64,000 nt of DNA from Sphingobium sp. AP50 (GTDB taxonomy: Bacteria > Pseudomonadota > Alphaproteobacteria > Sphingomonadales > Sphingomonadaceae): assembly GCF_900109095.1 (NCBI RefSeq), contig NZ_FNYZ01000022.1:1-64000 (forward strand), read 5' to 3'. Below the pieces are notes generated by a model, which was given only the letters and a program-made list of their open reading frames with translations, had not been told where the DNA came from and made no database searches. Position numbers and translations under genes: made by a program. Positions 27,166 to 35,472 of this stretch are shown one piece after another (the first letter of the stretch is position 1; every line of letters begins with the position of its first letter).

Positions 27166-29010
27166 CTAGCCGCTGCCAGCCTGCAGCGACATGAGGGCCT
27201 GAATGATCGCAAGATGGGTCAGCCCTTGCGGCATGTTGCCCAGATAGCGGCCGGACACAGGATCGATCATTTCAGGATATACGCCAGCTGTGTGCGCCAG
27301 CCCCTCAATCGCTTGGGTAAATGCCCTGGACGCCGCTTCAGGCTGACCAAGCAGAATTTTGGCCTCGACCATCCAGAAGGTGCAGGCGAGGAAGCAGCCT
27401 TCTTCCTTGTCGGCTCCGGAATAGCGATAATGATAGGGTCCACAGCCGAGCTCCCGATCGATCGCCTCGATCGTTCGACGAAGGCGATCCCGTCCATCGA
27501 ACCCGAAGCGCACAGCAAGGGCGAGGGACGCATCGAGGCGATCCGAGCCCGGATAGAAACTATAGGCGCCGAGGCTCTCGGACCAGCAATGCTCCGTTAT
27601 CCAGGCCTCGACCCTGTCTCGTTCGCGTGACCAGCGATCGCGGCACGTCGTCGGCAATTGTCCTGCGTCGGCCAGCTCGACCGCGCGGGCCAGGGCCTGC
27701 CAGCAACTGATTTTCGACATGGTATAATGCTGCTCCTGGGCAAGCTCCCAGATGCCGCTATCCTTCTGGCGCCAGATGTCTGCACATTGATCGGCAAGAT
27801 GGGCCAATATTTCTGCGCTGCGCGCGTCCAGAATATTGCCATGGTCTACGAAGCATGCCGCGGTCTCGAAGATATCGCCATAAATTCCATGCTGCCGCTG
27901 ATCCGTGGCGCGATTTCCAGCAACAACCGGCTCTGAACGGCGATAGCCAGGCAGATCGACTGTCCGGACGTCTGAAGCTGCGCCGCCCCAGATCGAATAG
28001 CAGACGCGCGGCCCCACTTTCTCGATTTGCTTGAGCAGCCACGTCAGAGCAGCCTTCGCCTCCGCCTGGGCACCAACGCGCAGGAGGGCGTTAATGGTAT
28101 AGCCTGCGTCGCGGATCCAGGCGAAGCGATAGTCGTAATTTTTCGACCCGCCAATCCGTTCAGGAAGAGAGGTGGTCGCCGCCGCTGCGATCGCACCGCT
28201 GGGCGAAAAGAGCAGGAGCTTGAGGACGAGGGCATTTCTGACCAATGCCTCCCGATAAGGTCCGTCACATTGGACCGTCTGCGCCCATGTGCGCCATTCA
28301 TTGTCCGAGCCGTCGATCCGGGCGTCTATTTCGTCAAGCGAAGGCGCCACCAGCGGTTCGTCCTCGCCCGCCACGATCGCGAGCAACTCCGTCTGGCCCT
28401 CCTCGATCGTCAAACTTGCAGTCGCGCCACTATCGCCCAGATGCTCGATGATCACGCCTGATCCCGGCAGAAAGAGACCCAGCACGCTGCCGACATGGAA
28501 GACATCATGGCCTGCGACATTCTGCATATAGGGCGAAGCGGTCCCGGCGCGATGCCCGAGCCTCAACGCGATATCGAAATGTACCGAGCCTTCCAGCCCC
28601 TCGATCCGCCGCGCCAATTCGCACCAGGGCAAGCGTCCCGCAGAGCCGCTGTTGAGCGATTCGACCATTCGCGCCTTGCCGCCAGCGGTCTTGAATATAG
28701 TCTCGAGAACATTACTCTCGGGACGATAAGCCCGCTCGACCTCGAACGTTTCACGAGGCGTGATGGAGAAGTAGCCGCCCTCCTGCGGATCAAGCAACCT
28801 ATCGAACAGGGGCGGAGAATCGAGATTGGGGACACACCACCAGTCGAGCGACCCATCGCTACCGCTCAGGGCCAAGGTCCGGCCATCGCCCAGGGCCGCA
28901 TAATGTTCGAGATGAAGATAGTTTTCCGCGTCGCGCCGGGGGCGAGCGTTGTCGAGCTGAGTCCTGTTGATGACGACATTCCCTTGAACTGATTTCAGGC
29001 GAGAACGCAC
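27166..29010 (-). CDS. GH15 family glucoamylase/trehalase-like enzyme
   Basis: This protein of about 614 residues is a glycoside hydrolase of family 15. Hallmarks are the N-terminal SDGSLDWWCVPNLDSPPLFD, the barrel motif NYDYRFAWIRDAGYTINALL and the catalytic Glu region EEGCFLACTFWMVEAKILLG. Bacterial GH15 members cut glucose from starch-like chains or split trehalose; both fit the neighbouring tre/glycogen genes. No signal peptide is present. The only start upstream of conserved sequence is GTG 29010, and the ~30 residues that follow look unlike the family, so the true start is uncertain. A CTGAT-N4-ATCAG box lies 19 bases upstream. Confidence 0.9.
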   Translation of the reverse strand: MRSRLKSVQGNVVINRTQLDNARPRRDAENYLHLEHYAALGDGRTLALSGSDGSLDWWCVPNLDSPPLFDRLLDPQEGGYFSITPRETFEVERAYRPESNVLETIFKTAGGKARMVESLNSGSAGRLPWCELARRIEGLEGSVHFDIALRLGHRAGTASPYMQNVAGHDVFHVGSVLGLFLPGSGVIIEHLGDSGATASLTIEEGQTELLAIVAGEDEPLVAPSLDEIDARIDGSDNEWRTWAQTVQCDGPYREALVRNALVLKLLLFSPSGAIAAAATTSLPERIGGSKNYDYRFAWIRDAGYTINALLRVGAQAEAKAALTWLLKQIEKVGPRVCYSIWGGAASDVRTVDLPGYRRSEPVVAGNRATDQRQHGIYGDIFETAACFVDHGNILDARSAEILAHLADQCADIWRQKDSGIWELAQEQHYTMSKISCWQALARAVELADAGQLPTTCRDRWSRERDRVEAWITEHCWSESLGAYSFYPGSDRLDASLALAVRFGFDGRDRLRRTIEAIDRELGCGPYHYRYSGADKEEGCFLACTFWMVEAKILLGQPEAASRAFTQAIEGLAHTAGVYPEMIDPVSGRYLGNMPQGLTHLAIIQALMSLQAGSG

Positions 29011-29028
29011 GAGAGGCGGCCTGTTTTC

Positions 29029-29042
29029 CTGATCCAGATCAG
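29029..29042 (-). promoter_or_regulatory. FNR/FixK-like box upstream of the GH15 gene
   Basis: CTGATCCAGATCAG is a perfect palindrome that differs from the FNR consensus TTGAT-N4-ATCAA only at its two outermost bases. It ends 19 bases from the start of the GH15 gene. Its regulator is unknown. Confidence 0.35.
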
Positions 29043-29080
29043 AGCTTTGAATAAGATTGCCATCCCGCTGAGCCCGGTGT

Positions 29081-29106
29081 GGAACTCGATGGCGCTGCGG
29101 CTCGTA
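29081..29106 (+). promoter_or_regulatory. EcfG-like promoter (one mismatch)
   Basis: GGAAC at 29081-29085 and CGTA at 29103-29106 are 17 bases apart. It lies 68 bases before the SDR start at 29174. Confidence 0.35.
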
Positions 29107-29173
29107 GTTTGACGTGTCGCCCAGAACGGCAAACCGGACTGTCGTCCATCATCCCCATCAGCAAGGAGCGAAC

Positions 29174-30067
29174 ATGGCAGAGCGTCTCACCATGCAGGAC
29201 CCGCGCGCACAATATCCCAAGCCCCCCTTTCCAGAGCAGCCGCAGCCGGTTCCCGGTATCGCTGCGGACATGGATCCCAGGCCTGACCATGGCGAGGAAA
29301 GCTATACCGGCTCGGGCAAACTCAAGGGCCGCAAGGCGCTGGTCACTGGCGGTGACAGCGGCATCGGCCGAGCTGCCGCTATCGCCTATGCGCGCGAGGG
29401 CGCCGATGTCGCCATCTCCTATCTTCCAAGCGAAGAGGAGGACGCAAAGGCGGTCATCGCCCTGATCGAGGCAGAGGGCCGCAAGGCGGTCGCACTACCT
29501 GGCGACATTACGGACGAGAACTGGTGCCGCAAGCTCGTCGATGAAGCGGTAAATGGCCTTGGCGGGCTTGACATTCTCGTCATCAACGCTGGCAGCCAGC
29601 AATATCGCGATGATGTTGAGGTCGTGAGCTCGGAAGATTTTGACCGCACGCTCAAGACCAATCTTTACGCCATGCACTGGATCACACAGGCCGCCGTGCC
29701 GCATCTTCCCGCCGGCGCGTCGGTGATCACAACCGCCTCCGTCCAGGCCTATGAGCCCTCGGCCATATTGCTCGATTATGCCACGACCAAGGCCGGCATC
29801 GTCGCCTATACCAAGGCGCTGGCCAAACAGCTGATCGAAAAGGGCATCCGGGCAAATGTGGTTGCCCCCGGTCCATTCTGGACGGTCCTGCAATCCAGTG
29901 GCGGTCAGCCGCAGGACAAGGTCACCAAGTTCGGGGAGCAGAGCCAGTTCGGCCGCCCTGGTCAGCCGGTCGAGATCGCGCCCGTCTATGTGCTGCTGGC
30001 CTCGCAGGAGGGCAGCTATATCACCGGTGAAGTCTACGGCGTGACCGGCGGCGCAGGGATCGCCTGA
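29174..30067 (+). CDS. SDR family oxidoreductase, YghA-like
   Basis: This 297-residue short-chain dehydrogenase has the long proline-rich N-terminal arm of the YghA group (YPKPPFPEQPQPVPG), then the Rossmann glycine motif TGGDSGIGRA, the NAG segment in VINAGS, and the Tyr/Lys active site YATTKAG. The dinucleotide could be NADP. YghA relatives are stress-linked aldehyde or alcohol oxidoreductases. ATG 29174 follows an AAGGAG at the correct distance; the upstream frame is rejected. A strong hairpin follows the stop, so the gene is probably monocistronic. Confidence 0.9.
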   Translation: MAERLTMQDPRAQYPKPPFPEQPQPVPGIAADMDPRPDHGEESYTGSGKLKGRKALVTGGDSGIGRAAAIAYAREGADVAISYLPSEEEDAKAVIALIEAEGRKAVALPGDITDENWCRKLVDEAVNGLGGLDILVINAGSQQYRDDVEVVSSEDFDRTLKTNLYAMHWITQAAVPHLPAGASVITTASVQAYEPSAILLDYATTKAGIVAYTKALAKQLIEKGIRANVVAPGPFWTVLQSSGGQPQDKVTKFGEQSQFGRPGQPVEIAPVYVLLASQEGSYITGEVYGVTGGAGIA

Positions 30068-30074
30068 CGCAAGG

Positions 30075-30098
30075 ATGGCCCCGCGTCACCGCGGGGCC
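30075..30098 (+). terminator. Strong hairpin after the SDR gene
   Basis: GGCCCCGCG, a short loop and CGCGGGGCC form a nine-pair GC stem eight bases after the SDR stop. No T-run follows. It could stop transcripts from either side of the convergent pair. Confidence 0.55.
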
Positions 30099-30171
30099 AC
30101 CATCGCAACAGAAATGGTTCTGACAGTATAACGCCGGGCCGCCACCGGAAGGAGCGGCACGGCCAGAGGTC

Positions 30172-30606
30172 TTAGTCGCGCAGGCTATCGGGAACCACGC
30201 CGCCATTTTCAGCGAGTTTCGTCATCACCGCCCTGTGCAGCGCGATATTCTGCTCGGCGCTGCCATCAGCGCCCTCATGGACAGCCAGTTCGTCTGCCAG
30301 TTCCTTGCGCGCCGCAAGGCTGGAATCAAGATCGAGCAGCTTCAGCAGATCGACGATCGAACTTTGATAATTTCCCCCGCCTCCCTTGGCGTCGGCCATG
30401 GCCGAGAGAACCGCGCCGACATCGACCTGCGGCAGCGAGGCTGCCTCAGGTGACGCGGTGGCGGTGGCGGGCGACGCAGGGGGCGTAGTGGCTGGCGGGG
30501 TCGGGCTGGCCGTCTGGACATTCGTGGCGGGTGCAGGAGCGCCATTGCTTGCCTTCTGGTCGTCATGACCAAAAATCTTGTCCCTGATCTTGCTGAAAAT
30601 GCCCAT
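30172..30606 (-). CDS. DUF3597 domain protein
   Basis: This 144-residue protein begins MGIFSKIRDKIFGHDD, typical of DUF3597, continues through a long Pro/Ala/Thr-rich linker (residues 25-60) and ends in the conserved helical domain (VDVGAVLSAMADAKGGG and IVDLLKLLDLDSSLAARKEL). The family has an LysM-neighbour-like fold of unknown role and is common in alphaproteobacterial stress regulons. ATG 30606 is supported by GGAGG seven bases upstream; the extension to 30633 is not. An EcfG-like promoter lies just upstream on the same strand, divergent from the DUF4142 gene. Confidence 0.85.
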   Translation of the reverse strand: MGIFSKIRDKIFGHDDQKASNGAPAPATNVQTASPTPPATTPPASPATATASPEAASLPQVDVGAVLSAMADAKGGGGNYQSSIVDLLKLLDLDSSLAARKELADELAVHEGADGSAEQNIALHRAVMTKLAENGGVVPDSLRD

Positions 30607-30642
30607 GTGCCTGTCCTCCATGTGATGGTTCAATCATCAACA

Positions 30643-30668
30643 AACGGCGGGTGGCAAAGAAGGGTCCC
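30643..30668 (-). promoter_or_regulatory. EcfG-like promoter (one mismatch)
   Basis: On the minus strand GGGAC (30668-30664) and CGTT (30646-30643) are 17 bases apart, 37 bases before the DUF3597 start. Confidence 0.35.
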
Positions 30669-30671
30669 GTG

Positions 30672-30696
30672 GGAACGAGCTTGGCCGCGGCGGGTT
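30672..30696 (+). promoter_or_regulatory. EcfG-like promoter (one mismatch)
   Basis: GGAAC at 30672-30676 and GGTT at 30693-30696 are 16 bases apart, 36 bases before the DUF4142 gene. With its minus-strand neighbour it would make a divergent stress promoter pair. Confidence 0.35.
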
Positions 30697-30731
30697 GACG
30701 TTCCGACAGAGGATGATCCGGGAGACAATAG

Positions 30732-31304
30732 ATGAAGATGCATTTCGCGACGGTGGCGATATCATTGGCAGCGCTGACACTTGGCGGATGCGGCAAGAAG
30801 GTCGATACGACGTCCAACAACGCCGCGGCAGCGCCGGTGAACAGCGTCAACGCCATCGAACCGGCGCCCGTTGCGGAGAGCGCAGGCCAGACGTTCGCCA
30901 ATACAGCAGCGGCGAGCGATACATTCGAAATCGAAAGCTCGAGATTGGCGCAAGCCAACAGCCAGTCGGCGTCCGTAAAGAAATTCGCGGAGTCGATGAT
31001 CAAGGCGCATACCGATTCAACGGCAAAGCTCGGCCAGGCTGCGAGCGCTGCGTCGCCAACCATCGTGCCCAAGCCGCTCCTGTCCATCGCGCAGCAACAG
31101 TCGCTCGACGCGCTCAAGGGCAAGAAAGGGGCAGACTTCGATGCCGCCTATATCGAAGCGCAGACCCGGGGACATCAGGAGACGCTCGAAACGCTCAAAG
31201 CCTATTCTGCCAATGGGGACGTTCCCTCGTTGAAGGAATTCGCGACCAAGCTTGTTCCCATCGTGACAGCCCATCTCAACATGGCTAAGGGCCTCAAGTC
31301 CTGA
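30732..31304 (+). CDS. DUF4142 domain lipoprotein
   Basis: This 190-residue protein has a lipoprotein signal peptide (MKMHFATVAISLAALTLGGC, lipidation at C20) followed by the four-helix DUF4142 domain: SSRLAQANSQSASVKKFAES, AHTDSTAKLGQAAS and FDAAYIEAQTRGHQETLETL. The domain is ferritin-like in shape but its metal ligands are not obvious here, and the function is unknown. These proteins sit in the periplasm and are frequent in stress regulons. Low-complexity Asn/Ala sequence links the lipid anchor to the domain. It is divergent from DUF3597, with facing EcfG-like promoters. Confidence 0.88.
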   Translation: MKMHFATVAISLAALTLGGCGKKVDTTSNNAAAAPVNSVNAIEPAPVAESAGQTFANTAAASDTFEIESSRLAQANSQSASVKKFAESMIKAHTDSTAKLGQAASAASPTIVPKPLLSIAQQQSLDALKGKKGADFDAAYIEAQTRGHQETLETLKAYSANGDVPSLKEFATKLVPIVTAHLNMAKGLKS

Positions 31305-31864
31305 GCGAACGTTCCTTTTTCAGAATCTCTGCGTGTACGGACGGGCCATGGCGGTGATCGCCAATGACCCGTCTCCCTGCCCCTTCGATCTTGCATGAGG
31401 CAGATCGACGGGGCTTTTGGCCCTGCCAGCAAATGCCGCGTCGAGGATATCGTGCGTTTATCCTCATACCGGCCTGGACTAAAGGCACCCGACACAACGC
31501 TGCGACGCCCTCATATTCTCACTTCAAGTGCGCCGGGCCATTGTGTTTCAGGATATTCCGTCATCGATCGACTGGGTCGTCGTGCGATCTTGCCGATGAC
31601 CGGACGGTTATGGGCTATTGGCAGGTCGATGCCGGTCCCTATGCACCAGACTGTTGTTGTGATGATGCCCTTTGGGCGTGGGACCGGCAGCCTTTGGTCT
31701 GCCTTGTGCCGAGATAGCCTAGCGTGCTTTCAAAGTTTTTCGAAGCTCGGCCGGATTTGAGGAGGAGCGTACAATTTATCGCCAGCGCCTTGAGGACCAT
31801 GATCTTTTCCTGCTTGCAGATTAGGATTTTGGTGTCTGGTCATCATTGCCCATGAGGCAGGAAA
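31305..31864. other. Intergenic stretch with no convincing gene
   Basis: About 560 bases between a plus-strand and a minus-strand gene that converge on it. Open frames here have no ribosome site and no family resemblance. A 22-codon acidic frame near 31760-31826 ending TAG may be residue of an old gene. No long terminator was found. Confidence 0.5.
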
Positions 31865-32161
31865 TCAGGCGTTGCCTTTACGCCGCCGCGTTTCCCAACC
31901 CTTTTTCGCGGCAGCTGACCGGTCGGAAGCGCTCTGGTTGGAACCGCCTTTGCGTCCGCCCTTGCGGGAACTGTCATGATTTTCAGCCTTGCCGCGTCCG
32001 GAACCCGATTTGTTTCCGCCGCCCGATTCCTTATTGACCGTCGCCCAGGCGCGACGCTCGGCCTCCTTGTGAGAAACGCCGCGATCCTCATATCCCTCTT
32101 CGATATGGGCGGCCTTGCGTTTCTGCTTGTCGCTATAGCTCGACTTGTCACCTTTCGGCAT
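31865..32161 (-). CDS. KGG-repeat basic stress protein (plasmid-stabilisation-like)
   Basis: This 98-residue, highly charged, probably unstructured protein has an N-terminal half, GDKSSYSDKQKRKAAHIEEG followed by GVSHKEAERRAWATVNK, that matches the small stress/plasmid-stabilisation-like family. The Gly/Ser/Lys-rich tail carries repeated R-K-G-G and S-A-A-A-K-K-G-W elements typical of KGG proteins. Members are general-stress induced and may bind nucleic acid. AAGGAG lies eight bases before the ATG. It follows the catalase-like gene by 11 bases on the same strand and is the last gene of that run. Confidence 0.75.
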   Translation of the reverse strand: MPKGDKSSYSDKQKRKAAHIEEGYEDRGVSHKEAERRAWATVNKESGGGNKSGSGRGKAENHDSSRKGGRKGGSNQSASDRSAAAKKGWETRRRKGNA

Positions 32162-32172
32162 CGCATCTCTCC

Positions 32173-33267
32173 TTATTCGGCATCGGGTAGCTTCGCATTT
32201 GACGGCTCATGGAAAGGGCAGCCGTTCAACCGCCCGCGCATTTCGGACGACGCAACATAGGCTACTTTGCGCGCTCGCATCACCGCACCGAGCGGACAAT
32301 GCGCCTCGATCCCATGCCAAGGATTGAACGCTGTCTGATCGTCGAGCACCCGCGCTCTGTCCCAAGTCCAGCTCGGCTGTGGCGCAATGCTGATGACCGC
32401 GACCGCAACATAGGGATTGGCCTCTTCAGGCCAGGCAACCGACGCATCCTCGATCGGATTGGCAGCAAGATCACGGGCAAGCTGAACGCGTATTTCCCAT
32501 TCACCGCCTTGCGCCGCCAACAGGCTGGCAATCTCTTCGCGCAGCGCATCGTCGCGACCAGCGATGTCGATTTCCTGGCCTTCGAGTGCCTTGAAATTCT
32601 CTGAGAGCGGGACCACGCCAAGCTTGGCGATATAGTTGCCGTAACGGATCGGCGCCTGGGTGAAGAAGCTCTCGCCAAGGGGGTGGGTGTGGCGATGGCC
32701 GCCAAGCTGTTCGAGCAAAGCGCTCTCTCCGCCCAGTGCTTCGACGCCCTTCTCGGCCGTCCGAAAGACGGCAGATACTGCCTTTTTGAGTCCTTCGACC
32801 TTGTCGGTCGTCTTGGCGAGCAGCTTCAGGTTCGCGAGGAACTTCTTTGGACCCGGGGTCGGAAAGGCAACACCATTGGCGAACAGGAAATCCTGCGTAC
32901 TGTCGCCTTCGCTCCCTGCCAGCCGCTCGCCTTCGACGCCGACGAGCTTGATTGCAAAGCCACGGATCAATGAGACGCTGTCAGGCAATATGTCGCCAGC
33001 ACCGGTGGATATTCTTACCAAAGCATCAAAGCTCTTCGGCTCGGCAAAAACGCCCTGCGCATAATGAGGCGGCAATCCTTCAAGCACGCGAACGCGCGCC
33101 TGAAGAAGGGCATGACTCTTGGCATGGACGCCGCTAAACCCATGGCCCAGATCACGATATGTGGTCTCGATGATTTGGCGGAAAGTGTCCGCCAGTTCGG
33201 CATTTACGTCCGCCTCATCCTGGTCAATCCGCTCGATGTCGGGCGTAAAGGGGATCGGGCTGTCCAT
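32173..33267 (-). CDS. Catalase-family haem protein
   Basis: This 364-residue protein shares the N-terminal catalase fold. A His-containing segment GVHAKSHALLQARVRV, RISTGAGDILPDSVSLIRGF and TQDFLFANGVAFPTPGPKKF correspond to the distal haem region. It is shorter than classical catalases, and the proximal Tyr motif (R-x-x-x-Y-x-D-T) is not evident, so peroxidase or other haem activity is as likely as true catalase. The C-terminal PWHGIEAHCPLGAVMRARK is typical of this subgroup. ATG 33267 has GGAGG upstream. It lies in a minus-strand run between a small protein and the KGG protein. Confidence 0.8.
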   Translation of the reverse strand: MDSPIPFTPDIERIDQDEADVNAELADTFRQIIETTYRDLGHGFSGVHAKSHALLQARVRVLEGLPPHYAQGVFAEPKSFDALVRISTGAGDILPDSVSLIRGFAIKLVGVEGERLAGSEGDSTQDFLFANGVAFPTPGPKKFLANLKLLAKTTDKVEGLKKAVSAVFRTAEKGVEALGGESALLEQLGGHRHTHPLGESFFTQAPIRYGNYIAKLGVVPLSENFKALEGQEIDIAGRDDALREEIASLLAAQGGEWEIRVQLARDLAANPIEDASVAWPEEANPYVAVAVISIAPQPSWTWDRARVLDDQTAFNPWHGIEAHCPLGAVMRARKVAYVASSEMRGRLNGCPFHEPSNAKLPDAE

Positions 33268-33295
33268 CGGGCCTCCGGCGATAGTTTGAAACATC

Positions 33296-33478
33296 TCAGT
33301 CCGGGCGCGCGCTGTCGCGATCCCCGGCCGGATAGTCCTCAGGTTTTACCGTGCCGACATTAGGCCGGTCCTCGACCTTTTCTGAGTGCTTACCCTTAGG
33401 CCGATCAACCTCAGCCTCATGGTCTGGACGCGCATCGCCGAGCGGCCCTCGCGCTACCTTGCGGGTGTCTTCGGACAT
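33296..33478 (-). CDS. Small charged hypothetical protein (60 aa)
   Basis: This 60-residue, very hydrophilic protein (MSEDTRKVARGPLGDARPDH and KHSEKVEDRPNVGTV) is probably disordered. AGGAGG lies six bases before its ATG, the best ribosome site in this run. It sits between the SDR gene and the catalase-like gene with short gaps on both sides, so it is likely co-transcribed with them. I recognise no family. Its composition resembles hydrophilic stress proteins. Confidence 0.6.
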   Translation of the reverse strand: MSEDTRKVARGPLGDARPDHEAEVDRPKGKHSEKVEDRPNVGTVKPEDYPAGDRDSARPD

Positions 33479-33487
33479 CTCAGCCTC

Positions 33488-34270
33488 CTATTGCGCACTG
33501 CCGGGCTCAGCCATCTTGCGATGCTGCTCAGCCAATAACGATTGTGGAACGAGACCCGCTGCTGCGACCTGCAGCTTGTTCGAGAAGCCCGAAACGATAT
33601 GGCCCTTTCCGGCCAGGAGCGCGTCCCAGCCATCCTTTGCAACCTTGGCCGGATCGGCCTTGTTGTCGTCGGCACCCACCGCAGTGTCGGCGCCCAGGCC
33701 AGCGCGGTCGAAAAATTCCGTGTCGGTCACGCCGGGCATCAGCGTCGTCAGCGTGACGCCCTTATGATCCTTCAGTTCATTGCGCAGCGCTTCGGTGAAA
33801 TTGTCGATGAAAGCCTTGGTGCCGTTGTAGACCGCGTTGAAGCTGCCGGGAATGAAACCGGCAATCGAGCCGGTGACCAGAATCTTTCCCGAATCGCGCG
33901 CCACCATCGGACCGAGCACCTTGTGAAGAAGGTAGATGGTGCCGGTGATGTTGGTGTCGATGACATGGCGCCAATCGGACAGTTGCTGGTCGAGAAACGC
34001 ATGTCCCAGGCCATGCCCCGCATTGGCGCAGAGCAAGTCCACCGGTCGCCCGCCGGTACGATCGAGCAATTGATCGACGCCCTGTACGATAGAAAGATCG
34101 ACCTCGAGCGTATCGACCGCGACGCCAAAACTTGCGAGTCCAGCCGAGGCATCGGCAAAGGGCGTGTCGGCAACGACGAGGAGATCATAGCCGTCCTTAG
34201 CCGCCAGTTTTGCCAATTCAGCGCCAATCCCGCTCGATGCGCCGGTGATGATTGCGAATTTATCAGCCAT
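33488..34270 (-). CDS. SDR family NAD(P)-dependent oxidoreductase
   Basis: This 260-residue classical short-chain dehydrogenase has the Rossmann motif TGASSGIGAE at residues 8-17, the NAG segment in LCANAGHGLG, the catalytic Ser in VTGSIAG and Tyr/Lys in YNGTKAF. The C-terminal part after residue 200 (DKTAVGADDNKADPAKVAKD-like) is typical of SDRs annotated only broadly. ATG 34270 is preceded by GGAG. The gene overlaps the end region of the alcohol dehydrogenase by a few bases, so they are co-transcribed. The substrate is unknown; a short-chain aldehyde or ketone is plausible from the operon. Confidence 0.88.
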   Translation of the reverse strand: MADKFAIITGASSGIGAELAKLAAKDGYDLLVVADTPFADASAGLASFGVAVDTLEVDLSIVQGVDQLLDRTGGRPVDLLCANAGHGLGHAFLDQQLSDWRHVIDTNITGTIYLLHKVLGPMVARDSGKILVTGSIAGFIPGSFNAVYNGTKAFIDNFTEALRNELKDHKGVTLTTLMPGVTDTEFFDRAGLGADTAVGADDNKADPAKVAKDGWDALLAGKGHIVSGFSNKLQVAAAGLVPQSLLAEQHRKMAEPGSAQ

Positions 34271-34281
34271 GTCTTTTCTCC

Positions 34282-35472
34282 TCACGCAGCGACGCGATCA
34301 AGGCCGGGCTTCAGCACGATCTTGGTCACCTCATTCTGCTGGTCGTGGAACATCTTGTAGCCCTTTGGCGCATCCTCCAGCCCCATGCGGTGCGAGATGA
34401 GGAAGGTCGTATCGATCTTGCCCTCGACGATCGCATCGAGCAGCGCGGGCATATAATGCTGGACGCTGGTCTGGCCGGTCTTGAGCGTCAGACCCTTTTC
34501 CATAAAGGCGCCCAGCGGGAACTTATCCACGAACCCGCCATAAACGGCCGGCATGGAGACGCGTCCGCCCTTGCGGCAGGCATGAATGGCCTGTCGGATC
34601 GAATGGGTTCTGTCGGTGCCAAGGAACATCGACGCCTTGATTTGATCGACCACGTTGTCGAGGAAGAAGCCATGCGGTTCGAGGCCGACGGCGTCGATGA
34701 CCGCATCAGGACCGATGCCGCCGGTCATCTCCATCAACGCCTCATATGTCTTCGATTGCTCATAATTGATGGTTTCCGCGCCGAAGCGCTTCGCCAGCTC
34801 CAGGCGATGAGGAAAATGGTCGATCGCGATCACCCGTTGCGCGCCCATCAGGAAGGCAGACTGGACCGCGAACAGGCCGACCGGTCCGCATCCCCAGACC
34901 GCGACGGTGTCGCCCGGCTCGATGTCGGCATATTCGGCCGCCTGCCAGCCGGTCGGGAGAATATCGGAGAGGAAAAGGACCTGGTCATCATCCAACCCAT
35001 CGGGAACGACGATCGGCCCGATGTCGGAAAATGGCACACGGACATATTCGGCCTGGCCCCCCGCATAGCCGCCGGTCAGATGGCTGTAGCCGAACAGTCC
35101 GGACATCGGCTGGCCATACATTTCCTGGCCGATGTCCTGATTGTCGGCGGGATTGCCGTTATCGCAGGCGGAATATTGGTGTTTGCCGCAATGGTAGCAG
35201 CTCCCGCAGGCGATGGTGAAAGGCACCACGACCCGCTGACCCTTCTTCAACGTCGATTTTGCACCGGTTTCGACCACCTCGCCCATGAACTCATGGCCAA
35301 GGATGTCGCCCGCTTTCATCGTCGGGATATAGCCATCGTAAAGGTGCAGGTCCGAACCGCAGATGGCGGTCGAGCTGATCTTGATGATGGCGTCGCGCGG
35401 ATTGAGGATTTCAGGGTCGTCGACGGTATCCACGCGGACATCATGCTTGCCGTGCCAGGTGAGCGCGCGCAT
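34282..35472 (-). CDS. Zinc-dependent alcohol dehydrogenase (glutathione-independent formaldehyde-DH-like)
   Basis: This 396-residue medium-chain dehydrogenase carries the catalytic zinc ligands in AICGSDLHLYDG (Cys near 38) and GHEFMGEV (His/Glu near 60), the structural zinc lobe CGSCYHCGKHQYSAC and the nucleotide motif AVWGCGPVGLFAVQSA. The long lobe after the structural zinc resembles the formaldehyde-dismutase/glutathione-independent formaldehyde dehydrogenase group. Its ATG overlaps the stop of the SRPBCC gene (TGATG) and its stop adjoins the SDR gene. A role in detoxifying small aldehydes or alcohols fits but is not proven. Confidence 0.9.
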   Translation of the reverse strand: MRALTWHGKHDVRVDTVDDPEILNPRDAIIKISSTAICGSDLHLYDGYIPTMKAGDILGHEFMGEVVETGAKSTLKKGQRVVVPFTIACGSCYHCGKHQYSACDNGNPADNQDIGQEMYGQPMSGLFGYSHLTGGYAGGQAEYVRVPFSDIGPIVVPDGLDDDQVLFLSDILPTGWQAAEYADIEPGDTVAVWGCGPVGLFAVQSAFLMGAQRVIAIDHFPHRLELAKRFGAETINYEQSKTYEALMEMTGGIGPDAVIDAVGLEPHGFFLDNVVDQIKASMFLGTDRTHSIRQAIHACRKGGRVSMPAVYGGFVDKFPLGAFMEKGLTLKTGQTSVQHYMPALLDAIVEGKIDTTFLISHRMGLEDAPKGYKMFHDQQNEVTKIVLKPGLDRVAA